A stretch of 64,000 bases of DNA from positions 1-64,000 of the forward strand of contig NZ_JBPPGJ010000015.1 in assembly GCF_051594765.1 (NCBI RefSeq), given 5' to 3'. Of this stretch, positions 24,966 through 33,667 are shown in pieces. This stretch comes from Paenibacillus_AR sp051594765 (GTDB lineage Bacteria; Bacillota; Bacilli; Paenibacillales; NBRC-103111). Position numbers and translations under genes: made by a program. The stretch's first letter is position 1, and the number at the start of each line of letters is the position of its first letter. A model generated the notes under the pieces. That model was given only the letters and a program-made list of their open reading frames with translations, had not been told where the DNA came from and did no database searches.

Positions 24966-25781
24966 ATGACGGAAGCGCTGTGGCTGGACTGGTACCCGGA
25001 ATTGCTGCATCACGTGTATTGGCACCGCAAGGAAGAGTTTCAATTGTCCTCCGACCGTTATGCGTATTGGACGCTGTTCGCCGTGGTGGATGGCCGGTTC
25101 GCCTACCGGATCGGCGGCCAGGAAGGCACTGCCAAATTCCCCGACTTGGTCCTCTGCCCCCCCGGGTCGGACTTCGAGCGCAGGGTGCTGGAGCCCCTGT
25201 CCTTCCACTTCCTCCAGTTCCATCTGGTCCACCGTCACGGCGGCTCCGCGAAGCCTTCGGAGCCTCCCTTCGTGAAGGCCTCCCTGACGGATGTGAAGCG
25301 GCTCGCCAATACATACAGCCACCTTCGCACGGCGGTCCGTCAATCCGACGCTTCCGCCGGCAGCTGGGCGGACCACCTGCTGAAGGACCTCTGGCACCAG
25401 CACCTGTTCGAGCAGCTGCGGTCCCCCGACTGTCTGTCGGACGATGCCGTCACGACGGAGGATCCGGTAATGGCGGAGGCGTACCGGGTGATCCGGGAGA
25501 GCGCCTGCACGCCCTTGAGCCTGTCCGCCGTGGCCGCTTCCTTGGGACTAACGCCGGTGCAGCTCACCCGCAAGTACCGGACGGCCTTCGGCTCCAGTCC
25601 CTCGGAGCACGTAACGGCCCTGCGGATGCAGAAGGCCAAGGCCCTTTTGTCCGGAACCTCCTACAGTCTGGAGAAGATTGCGATGGAGTGCGGGTACGAG
25701 AACGGCTTCTACTTGAGCCGCATCTTCTCCAAGCGCATGGGCATGAGCCCCTCCGCCTTCCGCAAGACCTACCGGATCTAA
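24966..25781 (+). CDS. AraC-family transcriptional regulator
   Basis: A 271-residue regulator. The N-terminal cupin-like sensing region (about residues 20-110, TLFAVVDGRFAYRIGGQEG) is followed by two helix-turn-helix motifs in the C-terminal 100 residues. The second carries the family signature IAMECGYENGFYLSRIFSKR and GMSPSAFRKTYR. AAGGAGG precedes the ATG. Its position between two MFS genes suggests it controls one or both, which is inference. Confidence 0.9.
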   Translation: MTEALWLDWYPELLHHVYWHRKEEFQLSSDRYAYWTLFAVVDGRFAYRIGGQEGTAKFPDLVLCPPGSDFERRVLEPLSFHFLQFHLVHRHGGSAKPSEPPFVKASLTDVKRLANTYSHLRTAVRQSDASAGSWADHLLKDLWHQHLFEQLRSPDCLSDDAVTTEDPVMAEAYRVIRESACTPLSLSAVAASLGLTPVQLTRKYRTAFGSSPSEHVTALRMQKAKALLSGTSYSLEKIAMECGYENGFYLSRIFSKRMGMSPSAFRKTYRI

Positions 25782-25865
25782 GGCAGGCCGTTTGGCGATC
25801 AGCTGGAAGTTCGGGTAGGATAAGAGGGACAACCCTTTAGACATGCGAGAGGAGCTTAGCGTCAC

Positions 25866-27074
25866 GTGAATTGGAAAATCAACCTGGCCGTGCTGTGGGC
25901 CGGCAACTTCCTGGTCATGGCCGGCATGACCATGATCACGCCGTTCCTGCCGTTATACCTGAAGACGTTGGGTATGGCCGATACCCATCAGGTGGCCGTC
26001 TGGGGAAGCCTGATCTTCTCCGTCAACTTCTTATCGTCGTTCATCTTCCAGCCCATCTGGGGCAGTCTGGCCGACCGGTTCGGCAGGAAGATGATGCTGC
26101 TTCGCTCCGGCTTCGGCATGGCCGTCATCATGGCGCTCATGGGACTGGCCACCAACGCGTGGCATCTCCTGCTGCTCCGGTTCCTGAACGGCACCATCTC
26201 CGGCTTCGTTCCCGCCGCCATCGCACTATTGTCCGCCAACACGCCGAAGAACCGGATCGGCTTCGCCATGGGTACGCTGCAGTCCGGCAGCGTGGCCGGC
26301 ACCATCCTCGGTCCGCTCATCGGCGGTTTTCTGGCGGATACGGTGGGCTACCGGCCCATCTTCTACATAACGGGCGGGCTCTTGTTCATCGCCTCTCTCC
26401 TGGCCATGCTGCTCGTCCGGGAAACCTTCGAACGCAAGGAGGTCCCGGCCGGCACGCCGAAGGTGTCCGCCGTCGATGGGTTCCGCCAGCTTCTGGCCAT
26501 CCGGGAGCTGCCCTCCTTGTTCACCGTCTGCTTCGCCATCCAGTTCGCCAATCTGGCCAGCATGCCGATTATGGCCCTCTACGTGGAGGAGCTGCACGGC
26601 ACCGCCGCCAATCTCGCCTTCATGGCCGGACTGGTCGGCTCGGTCAACGGCTTCTCGAATATGCTGGCTTCTCCGCTCCTGGGGCGGCTGAGCGACAAGA
26701 TCGGAGCCCAGAAGGTGCTTATGCTGGCGCTGATCGGCGCCGCTCTGTCCCTCTATCCCCAATCCATGGCCGGGAATGTGTGGCAGCTCTTCGCCTGGAG
26801 GTTCCTGCTGGGCTTATTCCTGGGAGGCCTGCTGCCCTCGGTGTACGCGCTGATACGCAAATCGACGCCGGACGGAATGGAGAGCCGCTCGTACAGCCTG
26901 AACAGCAGCTTCCTGAGCCTCGGCAATCTGCTCGGTCCCATCACCGGCGGGCTGCTGTCCGGGTATATCGGCTTCCGCGGCATCTTCGTCCTGTCCGGGT
27001 CGCTTATGCTTGTGAACGCCCTCTGGGTGTTCGTAAGCTTGAACCGTCCCCGGCGGGAGAACGCCGGGGCTTGA
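25866..27074 (+). CDS. MFS drug-efflux-type transporter
   Basis: A 402-residue protein with 12 predicted segments. GSLADRFGRKMMLL between segments 2 and 3 and GRLSDKIGAQKVLML at the start of the second half are duplicated MFS signatures. GTILGPLIGGFLAD resembles the motif C of drug:H+ antiporters. The start is GTG, with GAGAGGAG about 11 bases upstream. It lies 85 bases after the AraC gene. Confidence 0.88.
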   Translation: MNWKINLAVLWAGNFLVMAGMTMITPFLPLYLKTLGMADTHQVAVWGSLIFSVNFLSSFIFQPIWGSLADRFGRKMMLLRSGFGMAVIMALMGLATNAWHLLLLRFLNGTISGFVPAAIALLSANTPKNRIGFAMGTLQSGSVAGTILGPLIGGFLADTVGYRPIFYITGGLLFIASLLAMLLVRETFERKEVPAGTPKVSAVDGFRQLLAIRELPSLFTVCFAIQFANLASMPIMALYVEELHGTAANLAFMAGLVGSVNGFSNMLASPLLGRLSDKIGAQKVLMLALIGAALSLYPQSMAGNVWQLFAWRFLLGLFLGGLLPSVYALIRKSTPDGMESRSYSLNSSFLSLGNLLGPITGGLLSGYIGFRGIFVLSGSLMLVNALWVFVSLNRPRRENAGA

Positions 27075-27079
27075 AGAAT

Positions 27080-27132
27080 AAGATCGCCCACCGCTGGCCC
27101 GATAGGGGGATGCGGGGCGATCTTTTCTTTTT
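27080..27132 (+). terminator. Terminator after the MFS gene
   Basis: AAGATCGCCC pairs with GGGCGATCTT around a 25-base loop, followed by TTCTTTTTT. Confidence 0.75.
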
Positions 27133-27203
27133 TCGTTATCTCGCAGGCCGGAGTTACGTTAATAGAATGATAGAGATAAACCGGTAGAGTGGAGGCATTA
27201 AGA

Positions 27204-28616
27204 TTGAACAGGATAACGGGGATTGGCCTGACGGCGGCATTGGCTGCAGGACTGCTTGCGGGATGCAGCGGCTCGGACGGAGATGAGGCTGTGGCCGGCA
27301 TGAAGAAGCTGGGCAAGGACGAGCAGGCTACGGTCAAAATCATGTATTACGATGAGCAATCGTTCTACTCCAAGTACGGCAATTTGTTCTTGTCCAAGTT
27401 TCCGAACATTGACCTGCAGGTGGTCAGCACCAGCGGGCTCTATAAGCCGAATATGGATTACGACAAGGCCGTCGAGAGCTTTATCGAGGAGCAGCAGCCG
27501 GACCTCATCATGCTTCAGGAGAACCAGTATGAGAAGTATGCGGCGGAAGGCAAGCTCCTGGAGCTGGACGGCGTCGTCAAGCAGGAGAAATTCGATACGG
27601 CCGGCATCCACCCGGGGATTCTGGAGCTTCTCCGCTCCAAGGGCGGGGGCAAGCTGTATGGCTTGGCCCCTGATTTTTACAGCCAGGCCGTCTTCTACAA
27701 TAAGACCGTCTTCGATCAATATGGCGTGCCTTACCCTAAGGATCAGATGAGCTGGGAGGACCTCTTGAATCTGGCCAAGCGTTTCCCCACCGACGGCGAC
27801 AAGGAGAAGCGCATCTACGGGCTGTATCAGGCCTACGACCAGGGCTTGTTCGGCTTGGGCTCCCAGATCGGACATACGAACGGCCTGGCCTTCGTCGATG
27901 CAGGGGCCATGAAGATGACCATCCAGTCGGACAGCTGGAAGAAGGTCTTCCAGACCGCTATTGATGCTGCCCAATCCAAGGCGATCTATAAGCCTGAGCC
28001 GGGGCAGGATGGATTCCGGGGCGGCTCCATGGAAGAATATCTCAAGAGCAATCTGTTCATCGCGGGCCGTGCGGCCATGACGATCGACGGCGGTTATTTT
28101 CTGGAAAACCTGAACCGGGCCAAGGATGCTTTGAAGGATACCCCCTTGCCGCAATGGGAGGTCGTCACGGTGCCGGTGGATCCCGCACACCCGGATACGG
28201 GGCTGGGACTCTCCCTGAATCAGATTTTTGCGGTGAACGCCAAGTCGCCCAACCTCCGCGCCACTTGGGAGCTGCTGAAGTATATCAGCGGAGACGAATA
28301 TGCCAAGATTATGTCCCGTTCGTCCTTATCCGGAGGCATGCTGGCCCGAACCGGATACATCAAGGACAAGAACGGCCACAATCTCGAAGCCTTCTATAAG
28401 CTGAAGCCGATCTCCGGCACCTTGTACCAGGACTATCAGAAGCTTCCGAACAGCTTCTTCCCCATGTTCCAGGCTATGGCCGAGAAGGAGCTCTCCGAGG
28501 TGCTGAATCAGAACAAAACCTTGGATGCCGTTCTCCAGATCCTCCAGACCCAAGGCCAAGCCACGCTGAATCAAACGAAGGAAGAGCAAGAGAAGCAGGC
28601 AGCCGCCAAACCGTAA
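27204..28616 (+). CDS. Extracellular solute-binding lipoprotein (family 1-like)
   Basis: A 470-residue lipoprotein; the lipobox LLAGC places Cys at about residue 21. The body follows the ABC substrate-binding pattern of carbohydrate uptake systems: SFIEEQQPDLIMLQENQ, GKLYGLAPDFYSQAVFYNKT and GLSLNQIFAVNAKSPN (extracellular family 1 type). No permease or ATPase gene is adjacent, so it is an orphan binding protein. TTG at 27204 has GGAGG 8 bases upstream and gives a proper signal peptide; the longer GTG frame starts inside that site. Confidence 0.85.
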   Translation: MNRITGIGLTAALAAGLLAGCSGSDGDEAVAGMKKLGKDEQATVKIMYYDEQSFYSKYGNLFLSKFPNIDLQVVSTSGLYKPNMDYDKAVESFIEEQQPDLIMLQENQYEKYAAEGKLLELDGVVKQEKFDTAGIHPGILELLRSKGGGKLYGLAPDFYSQAVFYNKTVFDQYGVPYPKDQMSWEDLLNLAKRFPTDGDKEKRIYGLYQAYDQGLFGLGSQIGHTNGLAFVDAGAMKMTIQSDSWKKVFQTAIDAAQSKAIYKPEPGQDGFRGGSMEEYLKSNLFIAGRAAMTIDGGYFLENLNRAKDALKDTPLPQWEVVTVPVDPAHPDTGLGLSLNQIFAVNAKSPNLRATWELLKYISGDEYAKIMSRSSLSGGMLARTGYIKDKNGHNLEAFYKLKPISGTLYQDYQKLPNSFFPMFQAMAEKELSEVLNQNKTLDAVLQILQTQGQATLNQTKEEQEKQAAAKP

Positions 28617-28657
28617 TGTCATTGCCACCGGCGATGGGCTAGGCGGGCTAGCGCATG

Positions 28658-28685
28658 AAGAGGGGCAGGTCAAGAGGCCCCTTTT
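28658..28685 (+). terminator. Weak terminator after the solute-binding protein gene
   Basis: AGGGGC pairs with GCCCCT around a short loop, followed by TTTC. The stem is only about 6 bp. Confidence 0.45.
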
Positions 28686-28725
28686 CACCGACTCACTCGT
28701 TAACCGCAACCTTCCGTCAGATCAA

Positions 28726-28906
28726 CGGCATATTGGCCCTTCATTCATCATTTCCCCCTTCATCAGAGTCGATGGAAGGCATTTTTGCCTTTGATTGGGG
28801 GCGAGAGCCCCCTCGATCCCTTCTATATGGCAACCGACGGCACATTTGCCCTTGGTCTCGGAGGCTTGTTTTTATCCGGACAAACCAGAGGCATATGTGC
28901 CGTTGG
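28726..28906. repeat. Palindromic spaced repeat array, locus A (4 copies)
   Basis: Four copies of a 16-18 bp motif, approximately (A/C)GGCATNTNTGCCTTTGG, start at 28726, 28777, 28838 and 28889. Start-to-start intervals are 51, 61 and 51 bp. Each core is an imperfect palindrome (GGCA-N4-TGCC) followed by a TTTGG-like tail. About 75 bp around the first two copies are also similar to locus B at 62.5 kb. The array lies between two converging genes. Confidence 0.75.
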
Positions 28907-28955
28907 CTGCGTTAAGCCCTCGGGACCGAGTTCAGCTTTCTTGAAGCCCCTTATG

Positions 28956-28998
28956 CAAAAAGGAAACGGTCCCCTCGACGAAGGGACCGTTTCTTTTG
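28956..28998 (-). terminator. Bidirectional terminator after the ThrRS gene
   Basis: GAAACGGTCCC (28963-28973) pairs with GGGACCGTTTC (28983-28993). The minus strand continues with CTTTTTGC and the plus strand with TTTTG. Confidence 0.8.
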
Positions 28999-29093
28999 TC
29001 GGGCCGTGCGTGGCGCTGGCCTGCGCGCCGATTAAAGGCCTCCCTTGGCCTTCATCCCTCCGCCGCCGCATCAACCGCGCGCCCTCGCGTGGG

Positions 29094-30827
29094 TCAAGGC
29101 CTACCGCCACGGTTCCTGCTGTTCGCCAGCAACTCCTCCGCGAAGGCCTCGACCCCGCAGGACCGCGTCTGCTCCGCCCCCCGCTCCCGGATGCTTACAC
29201 AGCCGGAGGCTGCCTCTTGGTCTCCGACGACCGCCAGATACGGAATCTTCTGGACCTGCGCCTCCCGGATCCGGTAGCCCAGCTTCTCGCCGCGGCCGTC
29301 CACCTCCGCTCGGATGCCTGCCTTCTCCAGCCTCCCGCATACCTCTTCCGCATAACCCGCATGGCTTCCTGCCACGGGAAGGATCCGAACCTGAACCGGC
29401 GCCAGCCAGACCGGGAAAGCCCCGGCATAATGCTCGATCAGGATGCCCAGGAAGCGGTCGATGGACCCGTACACGGCGCGGTGGATGACAATAGGGGTCT
29501 TCCTATCGTTGGATTCATCCACATAGGAGAGCCCGAATTTGTCCGGCATCTGGAAATCCAGCTGGATCGTCCCGCATTGGTGGCTTCTCCGGAGCGCGTC
29601 GCGGATATGAAAATCAATCTTGGGCCCGTAGAAGGCCCCGTCCCCCGGATTGACGCGATACGGCAATCCCGCTTCGTCCAGCACCCGGGAGAGCACTGCC
29701 TCCGCCTCCGCCCACTGCTCGTCGCTGCCCAAGGATTCCGAAGGGCGAGTTGACAGCTCCAGACTGTACTCGAAGCCGAATATCCCGTACATCTCCTTGA
29801 TCAGCTCGATGGCCCGGCCCACCTCATGCCCGATCTGCTCCGGTGTCGCGAAGATGTGGGCATCGTCCTGGCAGAACGTACGGACGCGGAACAGTCCGTT
29901 CAGGGCTCCGCTGTACTCATACCGGTGGACCTGGCCGAATTCCGCCAGCCGGAGGGGCAGGTCCCGGTAGGAGCGCTGCCGATTCCGGTACACCAGCATG
30001 TGCCCCGGACAGTTCATGGGCTTAACGGCATACTGGCGCCCGTCCAGCTCTGAGAAGTACATGTTCTCCCGGTAATGGTCCCAATGACCGGACTGCTCCC
30101 ACATCTGGCGGTCCATGATAAGCGGGGTGCGGATCTCCTGGTAGCCATACTTCGCCAGGAATTCCCGCGACAGATTCTCCAACGCATTGCGGAGCAGCGT
30201 CCCCTTCGGCAGGTAGAAGGGCATACCCGGAGCCTCCTCCGCGAACATGAACAGCTCCAGCTGCTTGCCGAGCTTGCGGTGGTCCCGCTTCTGAGCTTCC
30301 TCCTGCCATTGCAGGTACGCTTCCAGCTCCTCGGGTGCGGCAAAGGCCGCGCCGTAAATCCGCTGCAGCACCTCTCTGCTGCTGTCTCCCTGCCAGTAGG
30401 CGCCTGCGACGCCCTGCAGCTTGAAGGCCGGTGCTTCCGGAGGCAGCTCCGGAAGTCCGCCGATTGCAGAAGCATCGAGGAAATCCTCCTGCTCCCAGAG
30501 GCCTACCGGCTCCTCCGGAGGAAGTGCCTGGAGCCATTCAACTTTCCACTTCTCGCCACGGGATTCCAGCACGCGGATGGCTTCCTCCCGGGATGCCTGC
30601 CGGTAGGCCGGTCTCCAGCCCTCGGCAGCAAGCCGCTTCATCTCCGCTTCCAGGGGAGCCAGGTCCGACTCGCTGAGAGGCCGGGGCACATCCAAGTCAT
30701 AGTGGAAGCCCTCCCCCGCGGTGGCTCCCTGCCCGAGCTTGGCGCCGGGAAAGGTGCGCTGCACCGCACGGGCCAGCAGCAGGGCGGCAAACTGTCGGAT
30801 TGCTTCTTGATTCCATTCTTCTTTCAT
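29094..30827 (-). CDS. Threonyl-tRNA synthetase paralogue lacking TGS domain and editing motifs
   Basis: A class II synthetase charging tRNA-Thr. The catalytic core (about residues 190-475) is intact: TPLIM, VHRYEYSGALNGLFRVR, and GSIDRFLGILIEHYAGAFPVWLAP. The three zinc ligands are present (C273 in MNCPGHM, H324 in DDAHIF, H449 in VIHRAVY). An anticodon-binding domain ends the 577 residues. The usual protein is about 640 residues; here the N-terminal TGS domain is missing. In the remaining N2 region the editing motif HxxxH is replaced (RQFAALL) and the CxxxH motif (usually CRGPH) reads ASAIGG, so serine editing is probably lost. GGAGAG precedes the ATG. Three tandem T-boxes control it. Confidence 0.9.
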   Translation of the reverse strand: MKEEWNQEAIRQFAALLLARAVQRTFPGAKLGQGATAGEGFHYDLDVPRPLSESDLAPLEAEMKRLAAEGWRPAYRQASREEAIRVLESRGEKWKVEWLQALPPEEPVGLWEQEDFLDASAIGGLPELPPEAPAFKLQGVAGAYWQGDSSREVLQRIYGAAFAAPEELEAYLQWQEEAQKRDHRKLGKQLELFMFAEEAPGMPFYLPKGTLLRNALENLSREFLAKYGYQEIRTPLIMDRQMWEQSGHWDHYRENMYFSELDGRQYAVKPMNCPGHMLVYRNRQRSYRDLPLRLAEFGQVHRYEYSGALNGLFRVRTFCQDDAHIFATPEQIGHEVGRAIELIKEMYGIFGFEYSLELSTRPSESLGSDEQWAEAEAVLSRVLDEAGLPYRVNPGDGAFYGPKIDFHIRDALRRSHQCGTIQLDFQMPDKFGLSYVDESNDRKTPIVIHRAVYGSIDRFLGILIEHYAGAFPVWLAPVQVRILPVAGSHAGYAEEVCGRLEKAGIRAEVDGRGEKLGYRIREAQVQKIPYLAVVGDQEAASGCVSIRERGAEQTRSCGVEAFAEELLANSRNRGGRP

Positions 30828-30910
30828 GTTCCATCTCTCCTCGTAGGGTCATCTATGAACAAGGGCTGCGTTCAGCGCACCTGCAGCTGTCCGCACCCGA
30901 CGTTCCACGG

Positions 30911-31182
30911 CAAAAAGCCCGCTATCCCAATAGGGACGAGCGAGCTCGTGGTTCCACCCTGTTTCAGCCTGCCGGCAGTGCGTCACGCATGGGCGGCAGA
31001 CCCTTCAGTCCTTCGGTAACGGGAAGTCCCGGCAGCCCCTACACTCCTGCCATCACAGGATTTCGAAGCTGCAGCTCCAAGGGGGTAAACGGTCCGCGCT
31101 CTGCCGAAGGGGATCTCAGCCCATGTCCCCTTTCTCTGTCCGGCCGCCATTCGAAGGTTCGTGTCCTTGGTTATCGCTGTTC
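30911..31182 (-). promoter_or_regulatory. T-box riboswitch 3 (proximal to the ThrRS gene)
   Basis: On the minus strand the antiterminator T-box GGTGGAACCACG (core 30947-30958) precedes a terminator hairpin GCTCGTCC...AGCGGGC with a TTTTTG tail. Stem I bases CCAAGG/CCTTGG flank a specifier region TTTACCCC, consistent with a Thr ACC codon. AGAGA and GATCCCC distal-loop elements are visible. Confidence 0.88.
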
Positions 31183-31198
31183 GCAGTTCTAACACGCC

Positions 31199-31472
31199 AA
31201 AAAGCCCGCTATCCGCAAAGGGACGAGCGAGCTCGTGGTTCCACCCTGTTTCAGCCTGCCGGCAGTACGTTCATGCATGGGCGGCAGGCCCTTCAGTCCT
31301 TCGGTAACGGGAAGTCCCGGCAGCCCCTACACCCCTGCGTTCACAGGATTTCGAAGCTGCAGCTCCAAGGGGGTAAATGCCACCCGCTCTGCCGAAGGGG
31401 ATCTCAGCCCGTGTCCCCTCTCTCTGTCCGGCCGCTTCCGGTAACACTCATGTCCTTGATCAACGCTGTTCC
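31199..31472 (-). promoter_or_regulatory. T-box riboswitch 2
   Basis: Same architecture as its neighbours: T-box GGTGGAACCACG (31234-31245), terminator GCTCGTCC...AGCGGGCTTTTT, and TTTACCCCC before the 3' strand of Stem I. It is close in sequence to the proximal copy across its whole length. Confidence 0.88.
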
Positions 31473-31490
31473 TAACACATCCGCATACAT

Positions 31491-31762
31491 CAAAAAAAGC
31501 CCGCTGTCCGCAAAGGGACGAGCGAGCTCGTGGTTCCACCCAATTTCAGTCTGCCAGCACTCGATACAGTACCCGGCGGCAAACCCTTCGGTCCTTCGGT
31601 AACGGGAAAGTCCCGGCGGCGCCTACACTCCTGCCGATGCAGAATTTCGATGCCGCAGCTACAAGGGGGTAAATGCATCCGATCTCCGAAGGGGGTTTCA
31701 GCCGGGCCCCCTCTCTCTAGGCGGTATCCAGTAGCACTCGTGTCCTTGATCCTTGCTTGAAT
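31491..31762 (-). promoter_or_regulatory. T-box riboswitch 1 (promoter-proximal)
   Basis: T-box GGTGGAACCACG (31529-31540), terminator with a seven-T tail, and TTTACCCCC specifier region. This copy is the most diverged: its 3' Stem I strand reads CCCTTGTAGC instead of CCCTTGGAGC. Confidence 0.85.
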
Positions 31763-31769
31763 ATGGTTC

Positions 31770-32765
31770 CTAATTATAGGCGTGAAGAAATGGATTGCAA
31801 TTGCTGTTCTCAAAAAAATCCGGATCCGGATACGTATAAGGCGAGGCAGGAGCAGGAGTCTTCTCCACCTTGGAGGCCTCCAGCTTCATAATGTCGTTCC
31901 CTCTGTACAAGGTATGGCTCAGGGTACCGGTCACCTTGATCCAAGTGTCCTTCTTCAGCTCCTTGCCGCTTCCCGCTTCCACCAGCAGCCCGTAAGGCGC
32001 CGAATCCGCCGAGCAGCATTGGACCGCGAACCGGGCCACGACCAGCTGGTTCTCCTCCATATCCTCCTCCCGGTATACGAACCCGCTGATCTCCACCTTC
32101 TTGCCCAGGAACCGGTTCATGTAGAAATCCATGGCCGTCAAGGTTTCCATGAAGCCCTTGTCGGATATCGTGATCCGCTCCTTCTGGTACAGCTTCTTCC
32201 CCAGCTTGGCCAGATCCTCCGAGAACGTGTCGTATGGAAAAAGCTGGTCGACCGAATCCCCGGCCGCCGCAGGAGGTGAAGCCACGGATCCTGGGGCGGG
32301 TGAGGCCGCCGGGGCGGATGGAACGGGAACAGACGGCGCCGGGGCCGGGCGCTGAGCTTGGGATTGGGCTTGTGGGGCTGGGTTCATGGACAGGCTCATT
32401 CCTTTTTTCTCCGCCAGGGTGCTGTTAAGGGCCGTATCGGGAAGAGCTAGTCCCAGCAACAGCGGAATGGCGAATAAGCCGTACAGGAAGAGGCTCCCCC
32501 AACCGCTCTTGGAGACCGGGGTGCAGGCGCCGCAGGCGCAATCCTCCCCGTCACGGCTGCTCCACAGCGTCAGGAAGGCCACGTACAGCTGAAGCACCGC
32601 CAACCCGTAGAAGCCGATAGCTGCCAGCTTCACATACAGCTCCATTCGGGGGGCAATGTAGTAAACCAAGGTACCTTCCCGGACCAGGTGCAGGATGTAA
32701 TAGGCGAAGAAGGCCAATAGGCCGGTTCTGGCAAAATAATGGACAGCCAAACGTCGATGGGTCAT
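31770..32765 (-). CDS. TIGR03943-family membrane protein (YcgQ-like)
   Basis: A 331-residue protein with about four predicted membrane segments in the first 125 residues and a short Cys cluster DCACGACTP near residue 75. A Pro/Ala-rich linker follows, then a C-terminal extracytoplasmic domain with FYMNRFLGKKVEISGFVYRE, QCCSADSAPYGLLVE and WIKVTGTLS. This is the pattern of the TIGR03943 family, whose genes sit beside the permease that precedes it here. The exact biochemical role is unknown; metal homeostasis is inferred from the operon. ATG at 32765 has GGAGGGGG 6 bases upstream. The T-box transcript's promoter overlaps its 3' end. Confidence 0.85.
   Translation of the reverse strand: MTHRRLAVHYFARTGLLAFFAYYILHLVREGTLVYYIAPRMELYVKLAAIGFYGLAVLQLYVAFLTLWSSRDGEDCACGACTPVSKSGWGSLFLYGLFAIPLLLGLALPDTALNSTLAEKKGMSLSMNPAPQAQSQAQRPAPAPSVPVPSAPAASPAPGSVASPPAAAGDSVDQLFPYDTFSEDLAKLGKKLYQKERITISDKGFMETLTAMDFYMNRFLGKKVEISGFVYREEDMEENQLVVARFAVQCCSADSAPYGLLVEAGSGKELKKDTWIKVTGTLSHTLYRGNDIMKLEASKVEKTPAPASPYTYPDPDFFENSNCNPFLHAYN
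31773..31800 (-). promoter_or_regulatory. Promoter of the T-box/ThrRS transcript
   Basis: TTGCAA (31795-31800), a 16-base spacer and a perfect TATAAT (31773-31778) on the minus strand, inside the last codons of the upstream gene. Confidence 0.65.
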
Positions 32766-32779
32766 CGTCATCCCCCTCC

Positions 32780-33667
32780 TTATCCTAAGCCGGCCGCCAA
32801 GGCGGAGCCGAACCATACCAAAACGACGATCAGTGCCATGAGCCCCACCACGAAACGGAAGCGGAAGGAAGAGAACAGCATCAGCGTCGACTTCAGATCC
32901 AGCATCGGCCCCATGACCATAAATGCCAACAGCGGTCCTTGTCCGAAGGTACCGTAGAAGGAGGCGGCAACGAAAGCGTCGGAGGTGGAGCATAACGACA
33001 GCACATAGGCCAGTCCCATCATGAACGGGTACGCGGTCCAGGAATGCTGGCCCAGCTCGAGAAGCGCTGCACGGGAAACGAAGGTCTGGATGGCGGAAGC
33101 AATCGTGATGCCGAACAGCAGATACTTGCCCATCTCGAAAAATTCACCCAGCATATGCTCCAGCCACCCGATCCAGCCTCGGGGATTGCCTGCGCTTTCC
33201 TGCTGGTCGGAGAAGGAATCCGTACGGTGCTTGAGTGGCTGCCTATGGCAGAACAGATGCACCGCCAAACCGGCCGCCAGCGCCACGGCCAGGGCCAGTC
33301 CCATCCTCGGGTATAGATATCCCGGCCTCCCCCGGAACGCATAGGAGGTGGCCAGGAACACCACCGGATTCAGCACCGGCGCAGCCAGAAGATAGGTCAC
33401 TCCCATGGAGGGAGGCATACCCTTGCGGATCAGCCTCCGCACTACCGGAATCATGCCGCATTCGCATACGGGAAGAAGAATGCCGGCGGATGCCGCAGCC
33501 AGAAGCCCCAGCAGCGGACTGCGGGGCAGAAGCTTCCTGAGCCGCTCCTCGGTCACGGCGATCTGCAGCACCGAGGATACGAACACACCCAGGAGCAGGA
33601 AGGGAACGGCCTCCAGCAGGATGCCGATGAACATGGTTTTGAAGGATGCCAGCTCTGACAAGGTCAT
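32780..33667 (-). CDS. Permease of the UPF0718/YcgR type
   Basis: A 295-residue membrane protein with about eight predicted segments. LPVCECGMIPVVRRLIRKG carries a Cys-Glu-Cys motif within a membrane region, and a similar SLCSTSDAFVAASF occurs in the second half; both are typical of this permease family. It is inferred to move a metal or metal complex in partnership with the TIGR03943 protein. ATG at 33667 overlaps the GTPase stop as ATGA and has AAGGAG 6 bases upstream, so translation is coupled. Confidence 0.88.
   Translation of the reverse strand: MTLSELASFKTMFIGILLEAVPFLLLGVFVSSVLQIAVTEERLRKLLPRSPLLGLLAAASAGILLPVCECGMIPVVRRLIRKGMPPSMGVTYLLAAPVLNPVVFLATSYAFRGRPGYLYPRMGLALAVALAAGLAVHLFCHRQPLKHRTDSFSDQQESAGNPRGWIGWLEHMLGEFFEMGKYLLFGITIASAIQTFVSRAALLELGQHSWTAYPFMMGLAYVLSLCSTSDAFVAASFYGTFGQGPLLAFMVMGPMLDLKSTLMLFSSFRFRFVVGLMALIVVLVWFGSALAAGLG

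Noticed and set aside
28726..28906. CRISPR array interpretation of the GGCAT repeats
   Set aside because: Repeats are under 20 bp and imperfect, spacing alternates between 50 and 61 bp, and no cas genes are present.
30911..31762. Reading the three tandem units upstream of the ThrRS gene as a mobile or repeat element
   Set aside because: Each unit has the full set of T-box elements with its own terminator, so riboswitch function explains them.
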